Shown: in pieces, positions 11,151 to 22,639 of the stretch
Layout of the letters: every line of letters starts with the position of its first letter
Position numbering within the stretch: position 1 is the first letter of the stretch
Source: Timema cristinae
Taxonomy: Eukaryota > Arthropoda > Insecta > Phasmatodea > Timematidae
Assembly (NCBI GenBank): GCA_039000515.1
Contig: JBCFYV010000015.1
Span: forward strand, 1-64,000
Reading direction: 5' to 3'
DNA length: 64,000 nucleotides
The notes under the pieces: model-generated
Told to the model about the DNA's origin: nothing
Seen by the model: only the letters and a program-made list of their open reading frames with translations
The model's database searches: none
Position numbers and translations under genes: made by a program

Positions 11151-14100
11151 ATCGTAGGCCCAGTTTTTTTTAAAGTTTTAAAAAAATGTAAATTAATTTT
11201 TTTAAAATTTTTTTAGTTATTTATATATCAAAAATTATAAAATTTTAACCTTTTACAAAAAAATTTATTTAAATGAGGGGGAAAAATAAATGAAAAAATA
11301 AATCCCAAGTTTTTTAAAATTTTAATTAAAAATAAAAAAATTTTTATTACTTTTTTTTCAAAATTTTATTTTTTGTTATCCAAAAAAAAAAAGACTCAAA
11401 GAGTGCCCAGATATCAAAAATGGGGATAGGTCGGGGGGTCTACAAAGTTTTTGGGGTGAGCCGATTGTCTATAAACGCCGATCCAGGGGGTTTGGTTTAG
11501 ATATTTTAAAATGTCGGGATATATTTTTCAAATTGACAGATTTTTTTAATTTAAATCCTAGCCCGGTAGTTCTATAATTTTTTTTTTATCACTTCAAACA
11601 AAATTTTCCCACACGCCGAAAATTTTTTTCCCCAAAATGATAAAGCGTCCATGGGGGACTCAAATTTTTTACAAAACGCCCTGCACCAGTGGGAAAACCA
11701 AAACGGTTTTTCTTTGCCGAAAAGCCCATTTGGGGCCCCGGGTGAGTTTTTAACATTAAAACCCTCGATGAAAACATCCGTGAGCGAAAAAAGTTGGGGG
11801 TCAGGGAAAAAGGCCCCACCCCACCTGTTGTTCTGTTTTTTCGTTTAGGTAAAAAAGTCTTGGTTAGCAACGAGGGGGGTTTCCCATCCTGAAACCAAAT
11901 TTTAAACCGTTTAAACGCCCTTCATCGCTGTTTTGCGTCTAGACGGTTGACCTGTAATCAACAGTCGTCACAATTAAAGCTAGTATTTGTGGGCGTCGTC
12001 GGTGATTGGGCAAAATTTATACAATTTTACTCGGGGGCTTGAAATCTACGAATTAAACCCAAAACATTTGCATTTTTTTCCCCGCAAAGGGGTGATGTCG
12101 TTTTAAAAAGGGGGGGTTTCCCCCCCAACAATTTTTAGGGTTTAAACAAATCAAAAAACGGCCCTTTATATCCTACGAGTGGGGGTTTAAAAGTCCGGCC
12201 GGTGAGACGGGACCAAAAAATTTCCCTTTTTTTTAATTTTATGCTAAGGCACCCAAGGCCCTTTTTCTAAATTTTTTTTTAGAAATTTCCCTCCCAAAAT
12301 TTTTTTAACACAAACCGGGGGTTTTTTTTGGAAAATTTAAAACACGAAAAGATTGTTTCTCGTCGTTTTAAAACTTGGCACTCGTGATCACCCACTTTTT
12401 CCCTTTTTTTTGAGTTTTTCGATTAAAAAAAAATCCCAAAAATGGGCCCACATATGAAGTTCAAATTCAGATAATTGAAAAACCCAAAAGATTAAATAAA
12501 AAATTTATAGTAAACCCTTTTTTATCAAAGCAGGGAAAACAGTTTTGGGGACCCCCCGCAAGTTAAAACTTTGGGCAGTGGCCAAAAACGGGCGTTTTAA
12601 AAAGCGGACGGCCACGGCCGTTCTTGCACAAGTTTGGGCCGGGTTTTAAACCCGGGCTGGGAATCTCCTCCAGGCTCCAGCCGGGGGTTCTTTGGGAAAA
12701 GGGAAACCAAAAGCAAAAAGTGCCCGCCCACACCGGAGGGTATCCTTGGAAGCTTTGCGGGTTTTACCTCTACGGGTGAGTGTTTTTTTCAAGAATCAAT
12801 CATCACTAAGCCGTCCCTCTGCCGGATGTATCAAAATACCCGCAAAAATTTTAAAAAAAAAAGAACCACCCAATAGAACCGGGTTTATGAGGGCTAAAAT
12901 TGACCCCCCAAATAAGGCGGGAAAAGTAAATTTTTTAGGTAAAATTTTTTTCGGGCCTTTTAAAAGAGAAATTTGCCCCGCAGCACCCGTGGTCTATTTT
13001 TTATGGAAAATTTATGGGGTTAAAAATTAATTTTCACTTCACGATTTTAAACTAAAGACACCGGCCCCCCTTTGTACTCAAGAAAAAAAAACCCGGTTTT
13101 TGGCGGGGTCAAGGTTTTTGCCTTTAACTGTAACTTTAAATCTCCCCGTTTCCCCTCTGTCTGGGAAAGGGTGGTTTTGCGAGGGCCGTCCGCCTGTCGG
13201 GAGTCAATCCGAAGGCCAACATAAAATAACCTTTTTGAACCCGCCCCCGCGGGGATTAAATGCCCCTTTTTTCGATGGTGTTGCCCCCCCAAACCCGAAA
13301 ACCAAAATTTCATAGGGGAGGGGGGAAAGCCCCACGTTGTCAAAAATTAAACAAAAAAGGCAAATGTTTTTGGGTTCCCCTTTTCAATAGGGCGAAACGA
13401 TCGAGGTTTCTGTGGGAACCCTTGAAAAAGGGTTCGGGGTTCAAACTTGGCCCCCCCAAACGCCTTTGTTTTACACCTTGTGAAATTTTAAAAAAATTTT
13501 AGGGATCACCCCTTTAATAACCCTTGTTAAACTCACAAAACTTGGATCCTTTGGTTAAAGGTTTACAGACTTGAAAGTCCCCCCAGAGTGGTATTTGGGG
13601 CCCGGGTTTTTGTAACAGTTTCTTTCATAGCGAGTTAAATAGTCGGCCCACCTTTCCCCCCTGTTTCACAAAGAGGGGTGGTCTAAAAATTTGCCCAAAC
13701 CCTCCCCTCGGTTTTTTAAATTGTCCCGTCCCGTGACCAAAAAAACTCTCTTTTTTTCGAATTAAAATTTTCCCCGCAACGATACATTTTTCAATAGCCA
13801 AATTGGAAATAAATTAAAAATGTTTTGGGGTTGTTAAAAGTCCCACCAAGTCGACCGGATGTTTAACATGGGCTAATCTCGTGCAAGGGTTTTTGTTCTC
13901 GTGGGGTTGGGGCGGGGAGTTTACCGGTTTTTTGGGAGGGTAAATTTAAAAACCACATACCCCTTCACCAGGTGGGTTTGGAGGGGGTCCCCTAACCGTA
14001 AATTTGTTAAAAAATTTTCTAAATAAGGCCCGTAGGATAGTTGTCTGTCGAGGTTTTAAAAGGGGTTTTTTTTGAGAGAGAATTGATTTTACTGAATAAA

Positions 14101-15294
14101 AAAAATTTTTAAAAATTGTTGACGCAACCATTTATTGTCGGGTGGGCCCGGTGTCCCAGTCCCCCCTTTACCCATTTTAAAACGAAGAAAATAAATTTTA
14201 ATTTGAAAAGAGGGGGCCCCAAAAAAACTTGGGCCCTCCCCCCGGGGAAAAAAAACTCCAAATGACGTCATTTTTCCCACGAAGTGATGGGGTTTTTTAA
14301 ATTTTGACCAATTTTTTTATTTTTAATTTTCCGGGGTTTTAATTGCATTTTCTTTTGGAAAAAATCAAAATTCTGTTTTTTGAACCCCAAAAAAATTAAA
14401 AACCCCGAAAAATCTTTTTTTAGCCCTCTTTTCCCCCATGGTTTTTTTGGGGGGCCCCCCCTTCGAATGAAAGTCGTTTAAAGTTTTTTTAAAAACCCTT
14501 TTTTAATTCCCGTCCCGAAACCGCCCCAGAGTGGGCGGCGCTTTTAATTTTAAATATATCACCGACCTTTTTTGACCGGTTTTTCCCGGGCGCAAGCGGC
14601 CCAAAATATCGAACCTGTTTTGAAAAACCTTTTTTTCCCCCCGGGTTTTCGCCCCCCTCATTTAAAAAACCGGTTTGACAAAACAAATAACCAGCCCAAA
14701 AACGCGCCCGAGACCACTCCCCCCGCTTTTTTAACTGGCGGATAGAAAGGGGCCGATTTTTTCCCTCTCCCTTTCCCCCCATTGTTTAAAACTAAAAATC
14801 AAATTAAATAAAGCAACTATCTATTTTCTATTTTCCTCTCTAAAAATGTAAAAACCCCTAAAGGGGGGCACGGGAACCCCGATTGGGGAAAAATTCCCCC
14901 CCGTTTGCCAAACTTGTGTATAAGCCCAATGCTTATTAAAAAGGGCAAAATTACATTTTTTTTCCGACGGGAAAAATTTAAAAAAAGGAAAGAACAAAGT
15001 GATGTGGGGGTGGGGGGGGAACTGTATTTAAAATTTTTAAACCATCAAACATAAAAGGGCGCCTTTTTAAAATTTTCTTTTTTAAAAACGTGTATAAAAG
15101 GGGGCTTTTTTCGGCGGGCCATTGCAACCCTTTTTTTTGGGGGTTTTTTTTAAACTCAGTCAAAATTTTTTTGAAAACCCCGAAGAATGTACCATTTTAA
15201 ATTTGGATAAATTTAAAAACCCTAGATCACCTTTAAACACTTATCGACTCTTAATTTTATTAAAAGCTCCTTTAAAAGGAAAGGGGAAAACTTG
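11151..15294. other. unresolved noisy sequence, possibly more of the left element unit
   Basis: Base composition is less extreme than at 1-9 kb and resembles noisy coding DNA in places (12.6-13.5 kb), but no frame can be read and no partner exists in the clean half. Since it lies just left of the noisy integrase, capsid-type genes of the element could be here; that is a guess from position only. Confidence 0.3.
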
Positions 15295-15640
15295 TTAAAA
15301 AAACAAACACGCCCCACTTGGGGGCACCCAAAAAAGGCCCTTTGCCGTCAATTTTTTAAAAATTTTGGGGTTTAAAAAAGTTATCTTACCGAGGTTTTTA
15401 AAACCCACCCGGGTAGGTAATTTTCCCCAACTGTCCCACCCTCCCACCGGTCGGTTCTTTGTCGGGAAAGGACTGTGCCAATTTTGTAGTATAAATAATT
15501 CCCATAGTCGAATGAACAAAAAGGGGTTTTAAAATTTTTTAACCCCCCTTTCCCCAAAAAAAATTGAGTTTGTGAGTTTTGAAAAAGGGGGGGAAATATT
15601 TCCCAAAATTTTTTTTTTTTGTGTGCATTGAAAAAGCTCC
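15295..15640 (-). pseudogene. possible integrase C-terminal region, left unit (noisy)
   Basis: On the minus strand this stretch continues past the point where the clean integrase copy is cut (23,313). One frame gives a YYKIG...ENYLPGW...DGKG-like string, loosely like the basic, tryptophan-containing tail that follows the catalytic core of Polinton integrases. Noise prevents a firm call. Confidence 0.3.
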
Positions 15641-16150
15641 ACGACGGGGCCCCCTTTAAAAACCAGGGAAAAAGTTTTAAAGGGGGAAAAAAAAGAACGC
15701 CCCCTTTTTTTTTAAAAAATGTTTTAAATTTTAGAATTTAAAAAATTTCCCCAAAAACCCCTTTTTCCCACTGAATCGAAAAAAGGGGGCCAAAAACCTT
15801 TTTTTAAAAAAAAGTTTTTTCCCCCCTTTTTTTTGCCGGGGCCCCATTTTTTTTTAAAAAAAGGAAAAGACCCCGCATAAATTTGAAAATTCCCCAAAAT
15901 TTTTAGAATTTTTGAACCCCCCCCGGGTTTTTTCCCTTTTTTTAAAAAATCCAAAATTTTCTAATCAAAACCCCCCACATCGCGATTTGGCGACTCTTAC
16001 GGGGTTTTGTGGGAAACCCTTTTTTTTTAAAAACCAAAAAAAGAAAAACCCCCCCCGTTTTCCGCACGGTCAACCCCTTTTCACTTTTTTTTTCCAACCG
16101 GGGGATACTTTTTAAATTGGGGGCGCCGGAAAAAACCCAAAAGGCCCGGG
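15640..16150 (-). pseudogene. DDE integrase, left unit (noisy copy)
   Basis: Base-by-base blurred copy of 23,400-23,900. Landmarks kept are a CTCCACGACGG string (clean: the codons around the catalytic Glu), CACTGAATCGAAAAAAGGGGG against the QSDKG region, and CCACATCG..TTGGCGACTCT..GGGTTTTGTGGGAA against the region encoding the first catalytic Asp. The offset to the clean copy is about 7,750 bases. Confidence 0.65.
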
Positions 16151-17500
16151 GGGGGTTTTAAAAAATTTTAAAATTTTTTTTAAGTTTTGGGGGGGCCCTT
16201 CAGTTTGTTCCAAATTGGCTGGCCGGGGGAAAAATTTTTGAAATGTTTTTTTTTTTTCCCTTCCCCCTGGACTTTTTTTTCCCCCTTTTTATCAAAGTTT
16301 TTGGCCCCCCGGGGCGCTTGGGGAAAATTTTTTTTTCTTTTTTATTTTTTTTAAAAATTTTTCCCCTTTTTAAAATTTTTTTTTTTTACGTTTCTTTTGG
16401 GGCAAAAAAACCCCCCAAAATTTTCCCTTTTTTCCCCCCTTTTTTTGGGGGGGTTACCGGTTATATTGGGGGTTTTTCCCCCCGGTTAAAAAAAGAATTG
16501 CCTTAAATTTTTAAAAATATCCCCCCCCCTTTTTTAATTTTCCAAAAAAAAGGATCAGTAGACACTCTCCGGGGACGTTTTAAAGGGGGTAAATTTTTTC
16601 CCCTATACCGCCAAACAGGGGGGGGGAAAAACCCGTTTTTTTTTTCAAACCCCATTCTGCCCCCGGGACAAAAAAAACCACCCCCCCCCTTTTCCCCCCC
16701 CCCCCCTCCTTCTCGGGGGGTTTTTCAACATAAAAGGACGCTTTGTTTAAATTTTCCCCCCTAAAAGGGGGAAAAAAGGTGGCCCCCAAGGGTTTTTTCC
16801 TAAAAGGGTTTTTCCTTTTTTTTTTTTTGCGGCCCCAAAGGGGGGGCCGGTCTTCGTTTTAAAATTTTTTTTGGGGGCCCCCCAGGGTTTTTTTAAAAAG
16901 GGGTTTTCCCCCCTCTTTCCTGTTTTTTTTAAAAAAAAGCTGTTGTTTTTTTTCCCCCAAAATGGGCCAAAACTTTGATAAACTTTAATTTTTTTTTTTT
17001 TAAATTTTTTAAAATTTTTCAACTTTCCCCAAAAAAAGGGGGGGGCGTTTTTTATCCCCCTTTATTTGAAAAGTTTTTGGGGAACTAGAAGGGGATCGTT
17101 TTTAAGGGGTTTTTGGGGTTAAATTTTATTTTTAACCCCCAATTTTTGCCCAAAGGGAGCTGAAAGAAAAAGCGGGTTTTGAAAAGGGGGAAAAAACCCC
17201 CATTTAACGGCAATATTTTTTTTTTTTCCCAAAAAGAAACCCCCCCTAAAACCCAAATTTTAAAACAAACAATTTTTATACTTTTTTTTTTTTTCCCTTT
17301 TTTTCTTTTTCTAATTTTTTAAAATTATTGTTTAAAAAATTTTTTTTAAAAAACCCCAATTTTTCCCAGGGGTTTTTAAACCTTTGGGCCCGACTTTTTT
17401 AAAAAAACTTTTTCGCAATTTAAAAACTGGGGCCCTTTTCAAACCCCCCCCAAATAAAATTTTTTATTTTTCTTTACTATTTAACTATTGTCCCGGGGAC
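16150..17500 (-). pseudogene. two short Polinton-type genes, left unit (noisy copy)
   Basis: Lines up with 23,930-25,080. The clearest match is AGTAGACACTCTCC...CTATACCGCCAAACAGG near 16,557-16,620, corresponding to 24,240-24,305. It is unreadable as protein. Confidence 0.5.
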
Positions 17501-18195
17501 AAACACTTTGCAAACACGTCAAATTAAAAACCGTTTTTTAAAATGGGGAACGTTCGTCCCCGGTTTGTTTAGAATTTTTAAAAATTTTAAAAACCCCCCT
17601 GGGGTTTTTTTTTCTTTCCCATAGATTTCCCCTTTGGGGGTTTTTGGGGGGGGTTTCCCGGGTAAAAATTGGGCTTGGGGCCGGGGGGGTTTTTTTTGTG
17701 TTGGGGTCACCCAAAAATTTTTTTAAAAAACCCCAATGTTTTTAAAGGGGTTTTAACGAGATTCCGGGGGGGTTACTTTCCCCCCCTGGAAAAAAATTTT
17801 TTTTGATCAGAAAAAACCGATAGGGTTTTTTAAAAAAAGACCCCCCCCCTTTTGGGGGAAAATTTTACTTCCCCCCTTTTTAAAAAAAACCTTGTTCTTT
17901 AAAAAATCCAACACGAAGGGGGGGCCGGCCCTTTAAAAAATTAAAAAAATTTTTAAATTTCCCGGTTTTTCCCCCCCTTTTTTAGGGGGAAGTGGGGGTT
18001 TTTTAAAAACCCCGAGGGGGGGGAAAAAATTTTTTTTTAAAAAAAAAAAACCATAGAAAATTTTAAAAAATTTATCCACACTTTCACACCTTTTTAAATT
18101 TAACCCAAAAAAATTTTTTTAAAAAGGGGGGGTTTTTTTCCCCAAATTTGAAATTTTTCCCCCAAAAATTTGGGGAAAAGGGGGTTAAAAAAAAA
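17500..18195 (-). pseudogene. packaging ATPase, left unit (noisy copy)
   Basis: GACAAACACT...GTCAAA...AACGTTCGTCC at 17,500-17,555 and CCATAGAAAATTTT followed by TTATCCACACT near 18,051-18,085 match 25,090-25,140 and 25,551-25,585 at an offset of about 7,500 bases. It is a blurred copy of the ATPase at 25,083-25,694. Confidence 0.55.
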
Positions 18196-19130
18196 AAAGA
18201 CCCCATGGGGCCCTTTTTTCTAGTTTGGGGATAAAACTAAATAATAAAAAATTTGAAATTTTAAATTTATTTTTGTTGTGGTGGTATTTAAAAACCCCAA
18301 AAAATTTTTTTTGGGCCGGGAAAAATTTTTTTTTAAATTTTGTTGGGAAAAACCCCCATTTAGAAAAACAAAAAAATTTTTTTTTTTTTTTAACCCCATT
18401 AAAAAAAAATTCTTTTTTCCCCTTTTCATAAATTTTTTGAGCCCCCCTTTTTTTAAAAATTTTAAAAAAAAATTTAAAAAAAAGTTTAACGTCCCAATGC
18501 AGAACAATCCCAATGTTTTTTTTTGTTTTTTTTTTTAAAAATGCCCCCGGGGTAATTTTTGAAAGGGGAAAAACCCAAAAAAAATCAATAACAAATTTTT
18601 TTTTTTAAAAATTTTTTTTCCCCCCCCTTTTTTTTAAAAATTTTAGTAAAAGGCGTCGAATGGCCAAAAAAAATTAAAAAAAATTTTTGGGGCCAAAACC
18701 CCCCGGGGCCCTTGAGCCCAAAAATTTTTTTTTTTTTTAAAAAATTTTTTTTAAAAAAAATTAAAAAAAAAATATTTTTCCCCTGGTGGTTTGGGGGGGT
18801 GGGGTGGTGGGGGTGCAAAAAACCTTTCCCCGAAAATTTGACCCCCAGCCCCCCAAAAAAAAAATTTAATTTTTTAAATTTTTTGACCAAAAAAAATTTA
18901 TCATAATTTTTTTTGGGGGGCCAAAAAAATTTTGGGGGGAAAACCCCCAAATCCCCCCCCTGTCCCCCAACCCCAAATGTTTTTTTTTTGGGGGAAAATT
19001 TTCCCTTTAAAAAAAAATTCTTCCCCTCTTTCTTTTACAAAAATTAAATTTTTAAACCCTTTTTTTGAAATTTTCCCCCAAAAACCTTTTTTAAAACCCC
19101 CCATTAAAACCATCCCCCAAAAAAATTGAA
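18196..19130 (-). pseudogene. short conserved gene region, left unit (noisy copy)
   Basis: CGTCCCAATGCAGA near 18,490 corresponds to 25,968; GTAAAAGGCGTCGAATGGCC near 18,644 to the region about 26,335-26,355; TCATAATTTTT and TTCTTCCCCTCTTTCTTTTAC at 18,901 and 19,018 to 26,208-26,325. The spacing shows that this unit also carries the local tandem duplication described at 25.74 and 26.16 kb. It ends at the deletion point of the left unit, near 19,130. Confidence 0.5.
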
Positions 19131-20138
19131 AAAAAAAAGCCGCCCGGGGTATTGTTTAAAACGTTTTTAAAATGATGTTTGACTCATCGTACAGTATTAA
19201 TTTTTCCCGTAAAGAAAGAACCCCCCCCTACCACAATCCATTTACCGTCGAAAGGGGTTTTTAAAAAAAAAGGGGCCCAAAAATTTAAATTCGTCCCAAA
19301 ATTTTAAAGTTTAAAATTTTTTCGGGACGTTCCCCCCCCCCCTTTTCCCCCCAAAAAAACTACGCGATTTTTTTTTAGAAAACTAAAAACCCCCCAAATT
19401 TTTTTTTTTTCCCCCCCCTTTAATTTTTAAAAGATTTAAAAATTTTTTTTCATTAGTGAAATTTTTTCTATCGCTAATTTCTTTGGGCCCCCGGGCCCCA
19501 AAAAAATTTTTTCAATGATTTAACAAGACAAGCTTGGGGTTTTTTTGGGGGCTCAGATAATCGGGGTTTTTTAAAAAGGGACCTTCCCCCTTTGGGGGTC
19601 TAAAACCCTTTTTTCCCCCCCTTTATTTTTGGGGGAAGGAAAAGCTTTAAAAACCTCCCCCAACGGGAAACCCCAAATTTGGCCCTTTTAAAATGAATAA
19701 ATTTTTTTTAAGTTAAAATTTTAAAAAGGGTCCCAAATTTTTTTTTTCGATCTTAAAGGTAAAAAAAAAGCAAACCGGGTTTAAAAAAGGTTATTTTTCC
19801 CCTGTTCCTTTAAACTTTATTTTCCAAATTTTAAAATTTTTTAGGCCCCTAACCCTTTTTCCCCAAATTGCAATAGACTAGAAAAAAAATTCCCCCAATA
19901 ATGCATTTTGGGGGCACGTTCGAAAACAATGGGTTGAATCGTACGAAAATATTCCTGCCTAAGGTGTTGAACCGAGTATAAGTTCGTTCTGTCCCCGTTA
20001 TTATTGTAAATAAGTCATTAATGTTTGTAACCCCTCCCGCATAATTAAAAATGTGTTGCCGTTGTCTGTTAATGTCCGAGGTAGAGGGTGTGATATTGTC
20101 ACTAGATTCGTCGGGTATAAATGTTTTTTCGTTAGACA
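19131..20138 (-). pseudogene. family B DNA polymerase 5' coding exon, left unit, internally deleted
   Basis: The exon starts at 20,138, right after a T-run and AG acceptor (minus strand), and reads SNEKTFIPDE... in the frame that corresponds to SNDQTFIADE... of the right unit (32,288). It carries the same NINRQR..IF and GGVTN stretch. Base quality collapses at about 19,900. Further on, CCGCC...GTTTAAAACG...AAAATGATG...GACTCATCGTAC at 19,141-19,190 matches 31,400-31,445, and ACCACAATCCATTTACCG at 19,228 matches 31,488. The next matched sequence downstream (18.2-19.1 kb) corresponds to 26.4 kb and below, so about 4.9 kb of polymerase and the dUTPase are absent. This copy could never make a polymerase. 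The deletion could also be an assembly collapse. Confidence 0.65.
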
Positions 20139-20621
20139 CTAAAAAAAAAGAAATAAATTTAAATTATTAATTGTTAGTTTAAATAATAAATTTGAGAAAC
20201 AAAAAAAAAATTAATTGTTACAACAGAGAAACACATAAAAATATTTAAATTATTAGTTTAACTATTAAATTAATCGTTAGAATAAAATAAAAACAATTAA
20301 ATTTTGAAAAAGAGAAACAACCTTAAAAAAATTAATTGTTAGAATAAAATAAAAACAATTAAATTTAGAAAAGAGAAACACATAAAAATATTTAAAATAA
20401 AAATATAAAATATTAGTTTAACTATTAAATTTTAGTTTTAATTATAAATTGAGAAAAGAGAAACAAACATATAAAAAATTAATTGTTAGTTTAAAAATTT
20501 AAAATAAAAAACAATTAAATTTAGAAAAGAGAAACCGCATAAAATATTTAAAATAAATATATAAAATATTATTTAACTAATAAATTTAACACTAGAAAAT
20601 AGATTGTAAAATTTATCTTAC
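20139..20621 (-). other. first intron of the polymerase gene, left unit
   Basis: On the minus strand it runs from donor GTAAGAT (next to CTGCTAAAA) to a nine-base T-run plus AG. It is built of repeated AT-rich phrases (ATTAATTGTTAGAATAAAAT, AAACAATTAAATTTAGAAAA, GAGAAACACATAAAAATATT) of about 110-bp period. Donor and acceptor are identical in the right unit, which supports a real intron. Confidence 0.65.
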
Positions 20622-20723
20622 TTTTAGCAGAAAACACGAGCTCAAGGTAGATGCTGATTCACGTGACAACTTCTTTTCACTCGACAAGATGGCGATGAAA
20701 TGATAACTTTCTATAGGAAAATT

Positions 20724-21013
20724 CTATTTTTATAGATCGCAACTACGTCAGATGTGTGGCTGACCTTTCTACACACCTGTGTAATTAACCTTTCATGTGT
20801 GTGTGTGTTTATTACGCTCCTTTAAATGTAGTTAACCTTTCAGAAGCGACCTGAATATCTAATTAGAAAGTGAAATCGTTTTCCTTGATCTTTTGCGAGT
20901 CGATGCCTGCACCTGGTAGCGAGATTTAAGTTGAATAGTAGATTATGTTCACCTTGAGAGTTAGAATTATCACGATAAATAGCGTGTGTATTTAAATCGT
21001 TAGAATTCGTAAA
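20724..21013. promoter_or_regulatory. divergent promoter, left unit
   Basis: CTATTTTTATAG at 20,724-20,735 is CTATAAAAATAG on the minus strand, a TATA box about 90-100 bases upstream of the polymerase intron donor. The plus-strand gene starts 280 bases away at 21,014 and has a weaker GATAAATA at about 20,974. Both signals recur in the right unit. The 5' leader exon of the polymerase (to 20,622) has no ATG of its own. Confidence 0.5.
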
Positions 21014-21533
21014 ATGGAATCAGTCGAAGACACGAGTTTAAACGTCCCCCTTCAGTCATTTAAACATCGCCATATTGAGCGTCAATCTAGACATATTTTC
21101 AACAGTAGATCTTATTTTGATAGAGTGAACAAGAGAGGAGCGCGTGGTGTTTGAAAATGCGGTGAAGAACATTTTATATCGCTTTTAGGTGATATATCAA
21201 TTCTGGAAGTGTACTCTGACGGAGATAGATGCGTAGAGCTGGGAACGACTGATTGTTTTTAATAATTACACGTGTGTATTAGAGATTCTAAAAGAGTCCT
21301 GCATCGAACGCACGATACACTATTGTAGTTCGGGATGCTTTTCTCACTTTAAAAAGTCATACGCGTGTGGGTCAAAACGTTATTGCAAAGTTATAAATGA
21401 CTGGTATCGCAAACACTTAGAATGCCTGCACAATTGGCAAGACAGTGCGTTAGACTTCGACGTCACTTCTGAGACGCATACGACCAACCTACAAGCTAGC
21501 AGGGCTGATACGAGTGCAGCCACAGTGGAGTAA
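21014..21533 (+). pseudogene. cysteine-rich small protein, left unit, broken
   Basis: First reading frame rightward from the divergent promoter; begins MESVEDTSLN. It would encode about 172 residues with several Cys/His pairs (KCGEEH, later CSS-C and ACGSKRYC in the right unit), which may bind zinc; I do not recognise the family. This copy is broken by a TGA at 21,152-21,154 (a Cys codon in the other copy) and by an extra T in the T-run near 21,255. The right copy is intact at both places but has its own stop, so neither copy is complete. The two copies differ by a 6-base indel near the end (DFDVTSE against DFDLPVASE), which keeps the frame and suggests the frame was once used. The TAA at 21,531 lies five bases before a CAG|GTAATT donor. 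Confidence 0.7.
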
Positions 21534-21630
21534 ATCAGGTAATTTATAATTTCTTAATTTATTTTTAAAAAAAATTTGTTTTTGCCTTTTTTTATTGCTA
21601 TAATATATTTGTTTGATTTTTTTTCAAGAT

Positions 21631-21852
21631 ATGGACAAATTCATAAACGACTTCAACTCAATCAAGAGCGATGACATTCAATATATCTCTCTAAGAAGTT
21701 TAAAGGAGAATACAGTACTGGATATTATGTCTTTTAATGAAAGAGGCACAAGGCATGGGAGAGCTGTTTATTTGAAGGCCTATTTACAAGATAATATCGT
21801 GGGTTTTTTCTACCAAAGAAGTAGTCAGGGATTTGTTAAAACAACATATTGA
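21631..21852 (+). CDS. small conserved protein downstream of an intron, left unit
   Basis: Begins with ATG two bases after a T-run/CAAG acceptor (intron 21,539-21,628, 90 nt). The protein opens MDKFINDFNS, then ISLRSLKENTVLDIMSFNER and, near the end, YLKAYLQDNIVGFF. It has the look of the short 'SLK..T.Y.I.SF...T+YG..V...L......FLP' proteins that are widespread beside invertebrate virus-like elements, and might be an OB-fold, single-strand DNA-binding type; this is inference from pattern only. The end is altered: the right copy finishes GFFLPK, while here the frame runs on for about ten extra residues. It would be the second cistron of the spliced plus-strand transcript. Confidence 0.5.
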   Translation: MDKFINDFNSIKSDDIQYISLRSLKENTVLDIMSFNERGTRHGRAVYLKAYLQDNIVGFFYQRSSQGFVKTTY

Positions 21853-22059
21853 CCTTGTAAATAATTCGTAGTCTTTAATAATCTATGATGGCATAAGGGG
21901 TGATAATTCTATCAAACTTAGAATAGAACAAACTGTTTTATAGTTTTTTTTTCAATCTTTGGTAATATTGGTTTAAAAATTGAAATAAAAGTAACTAACC
22001 ACTAACTGATATCTGTTCATATTTGGTTTATGTATTCATTTAACAATTATATGTGTAAT

Positions 22060-22250
22060 CTATAGAGGTGTTTATGTAAAAGCTTTTTTAAAAAATAATA
22101 TCGTAGGCTTTTTCCTACCTAAGGAGTATTCCATATTGACCTTATAAATCAAAGTAACAACTAAACACTATTTATAATTTTACTTTGTAACTAATAACTG
22201 TTCATAATGGTTTTATGTATTCGTATAACAATTATATGTGAAATCTGTGT
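22060..22250 (+). pseudogene. duplicated 3' end of the preceding small gene
   Basis: Reads GVYVKAFLKNNIVGFFLPKE, a second copy of the C-terminal part of the gene at 21,631-21,852, and is followed by a repeat of its 3' flank (TCTGTTCATA, TTTATGTATTC, ACAATTATATGTG). This local tandem duplication of about 200-330 bp is absent from the right unit. It preserves the FFLPK ending that the upstream copy has lost. Confidence 0.7.
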
Positions 22251-22639
22251 AATTTTCATAATTAAATGAGAAAAAAACTTGAATTTTTTTTCATTTTCTA
22301 GTAATATTTCCCTCTCATTTAAATTATATATTAGTAATATAACTTTGTTAGTGTATAATTAGGTATAACGTCATTATTAATTTTAATCATGTATGTTGTT
22401 TAATAAATTCGTCCTCTGTGAAGTTATTAATTTTTAAAGTTTTCACAGCTGGTACACATGTTCAAATCTAGTCTATTTATTTATTTCAATTACTTTAATT
22501 TGATATATAAATAACTAGACATTTAAACTGATTACAATTCATATACACTTAAAACTTGCCGGCGACAGGAATGATATTGTCGTTGACATTTAAAAACTAA
22601 CCTCTTCCTTTTTTTAAAAACTGGTTTTATTTTAAACAG

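Larger units (their letters stand above)
1..19850. other. low-accuracy sequence block
   Basis: Almost every short run in this block is a homopolymer of 3-10 bases, unlike the sequence after about 19.9 kb. Where the block can be laid against clean sequence (15.6-19.8 kb against 23.4-32.1 kb) the spacing is kept but single bases are replaced by their neighbours, so this looks like a poor consensus (low-coverage long reads), not biology. The change to clean sequence falls inside a coding exon (about 19.9 kb). Short open frames here are lysine/phenylalanine/proline/glycine-rich products of homopolymers and were not annotated. Confidence 0.85.

Noticed and set aside
11151..15294. Major capsid, penton or protease gene of the Polinton in the noisy region
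   Set aside because: Expected by position, but no motif can be read; calling them would be guesswork.
53..19129. Many frames of 60-130 codons on both strands in the first 19 kb
   Set aside because: They are homopolymer products (runs of K, F, P, G), overlap on both strands, and vanish where a clean counterpart exists.
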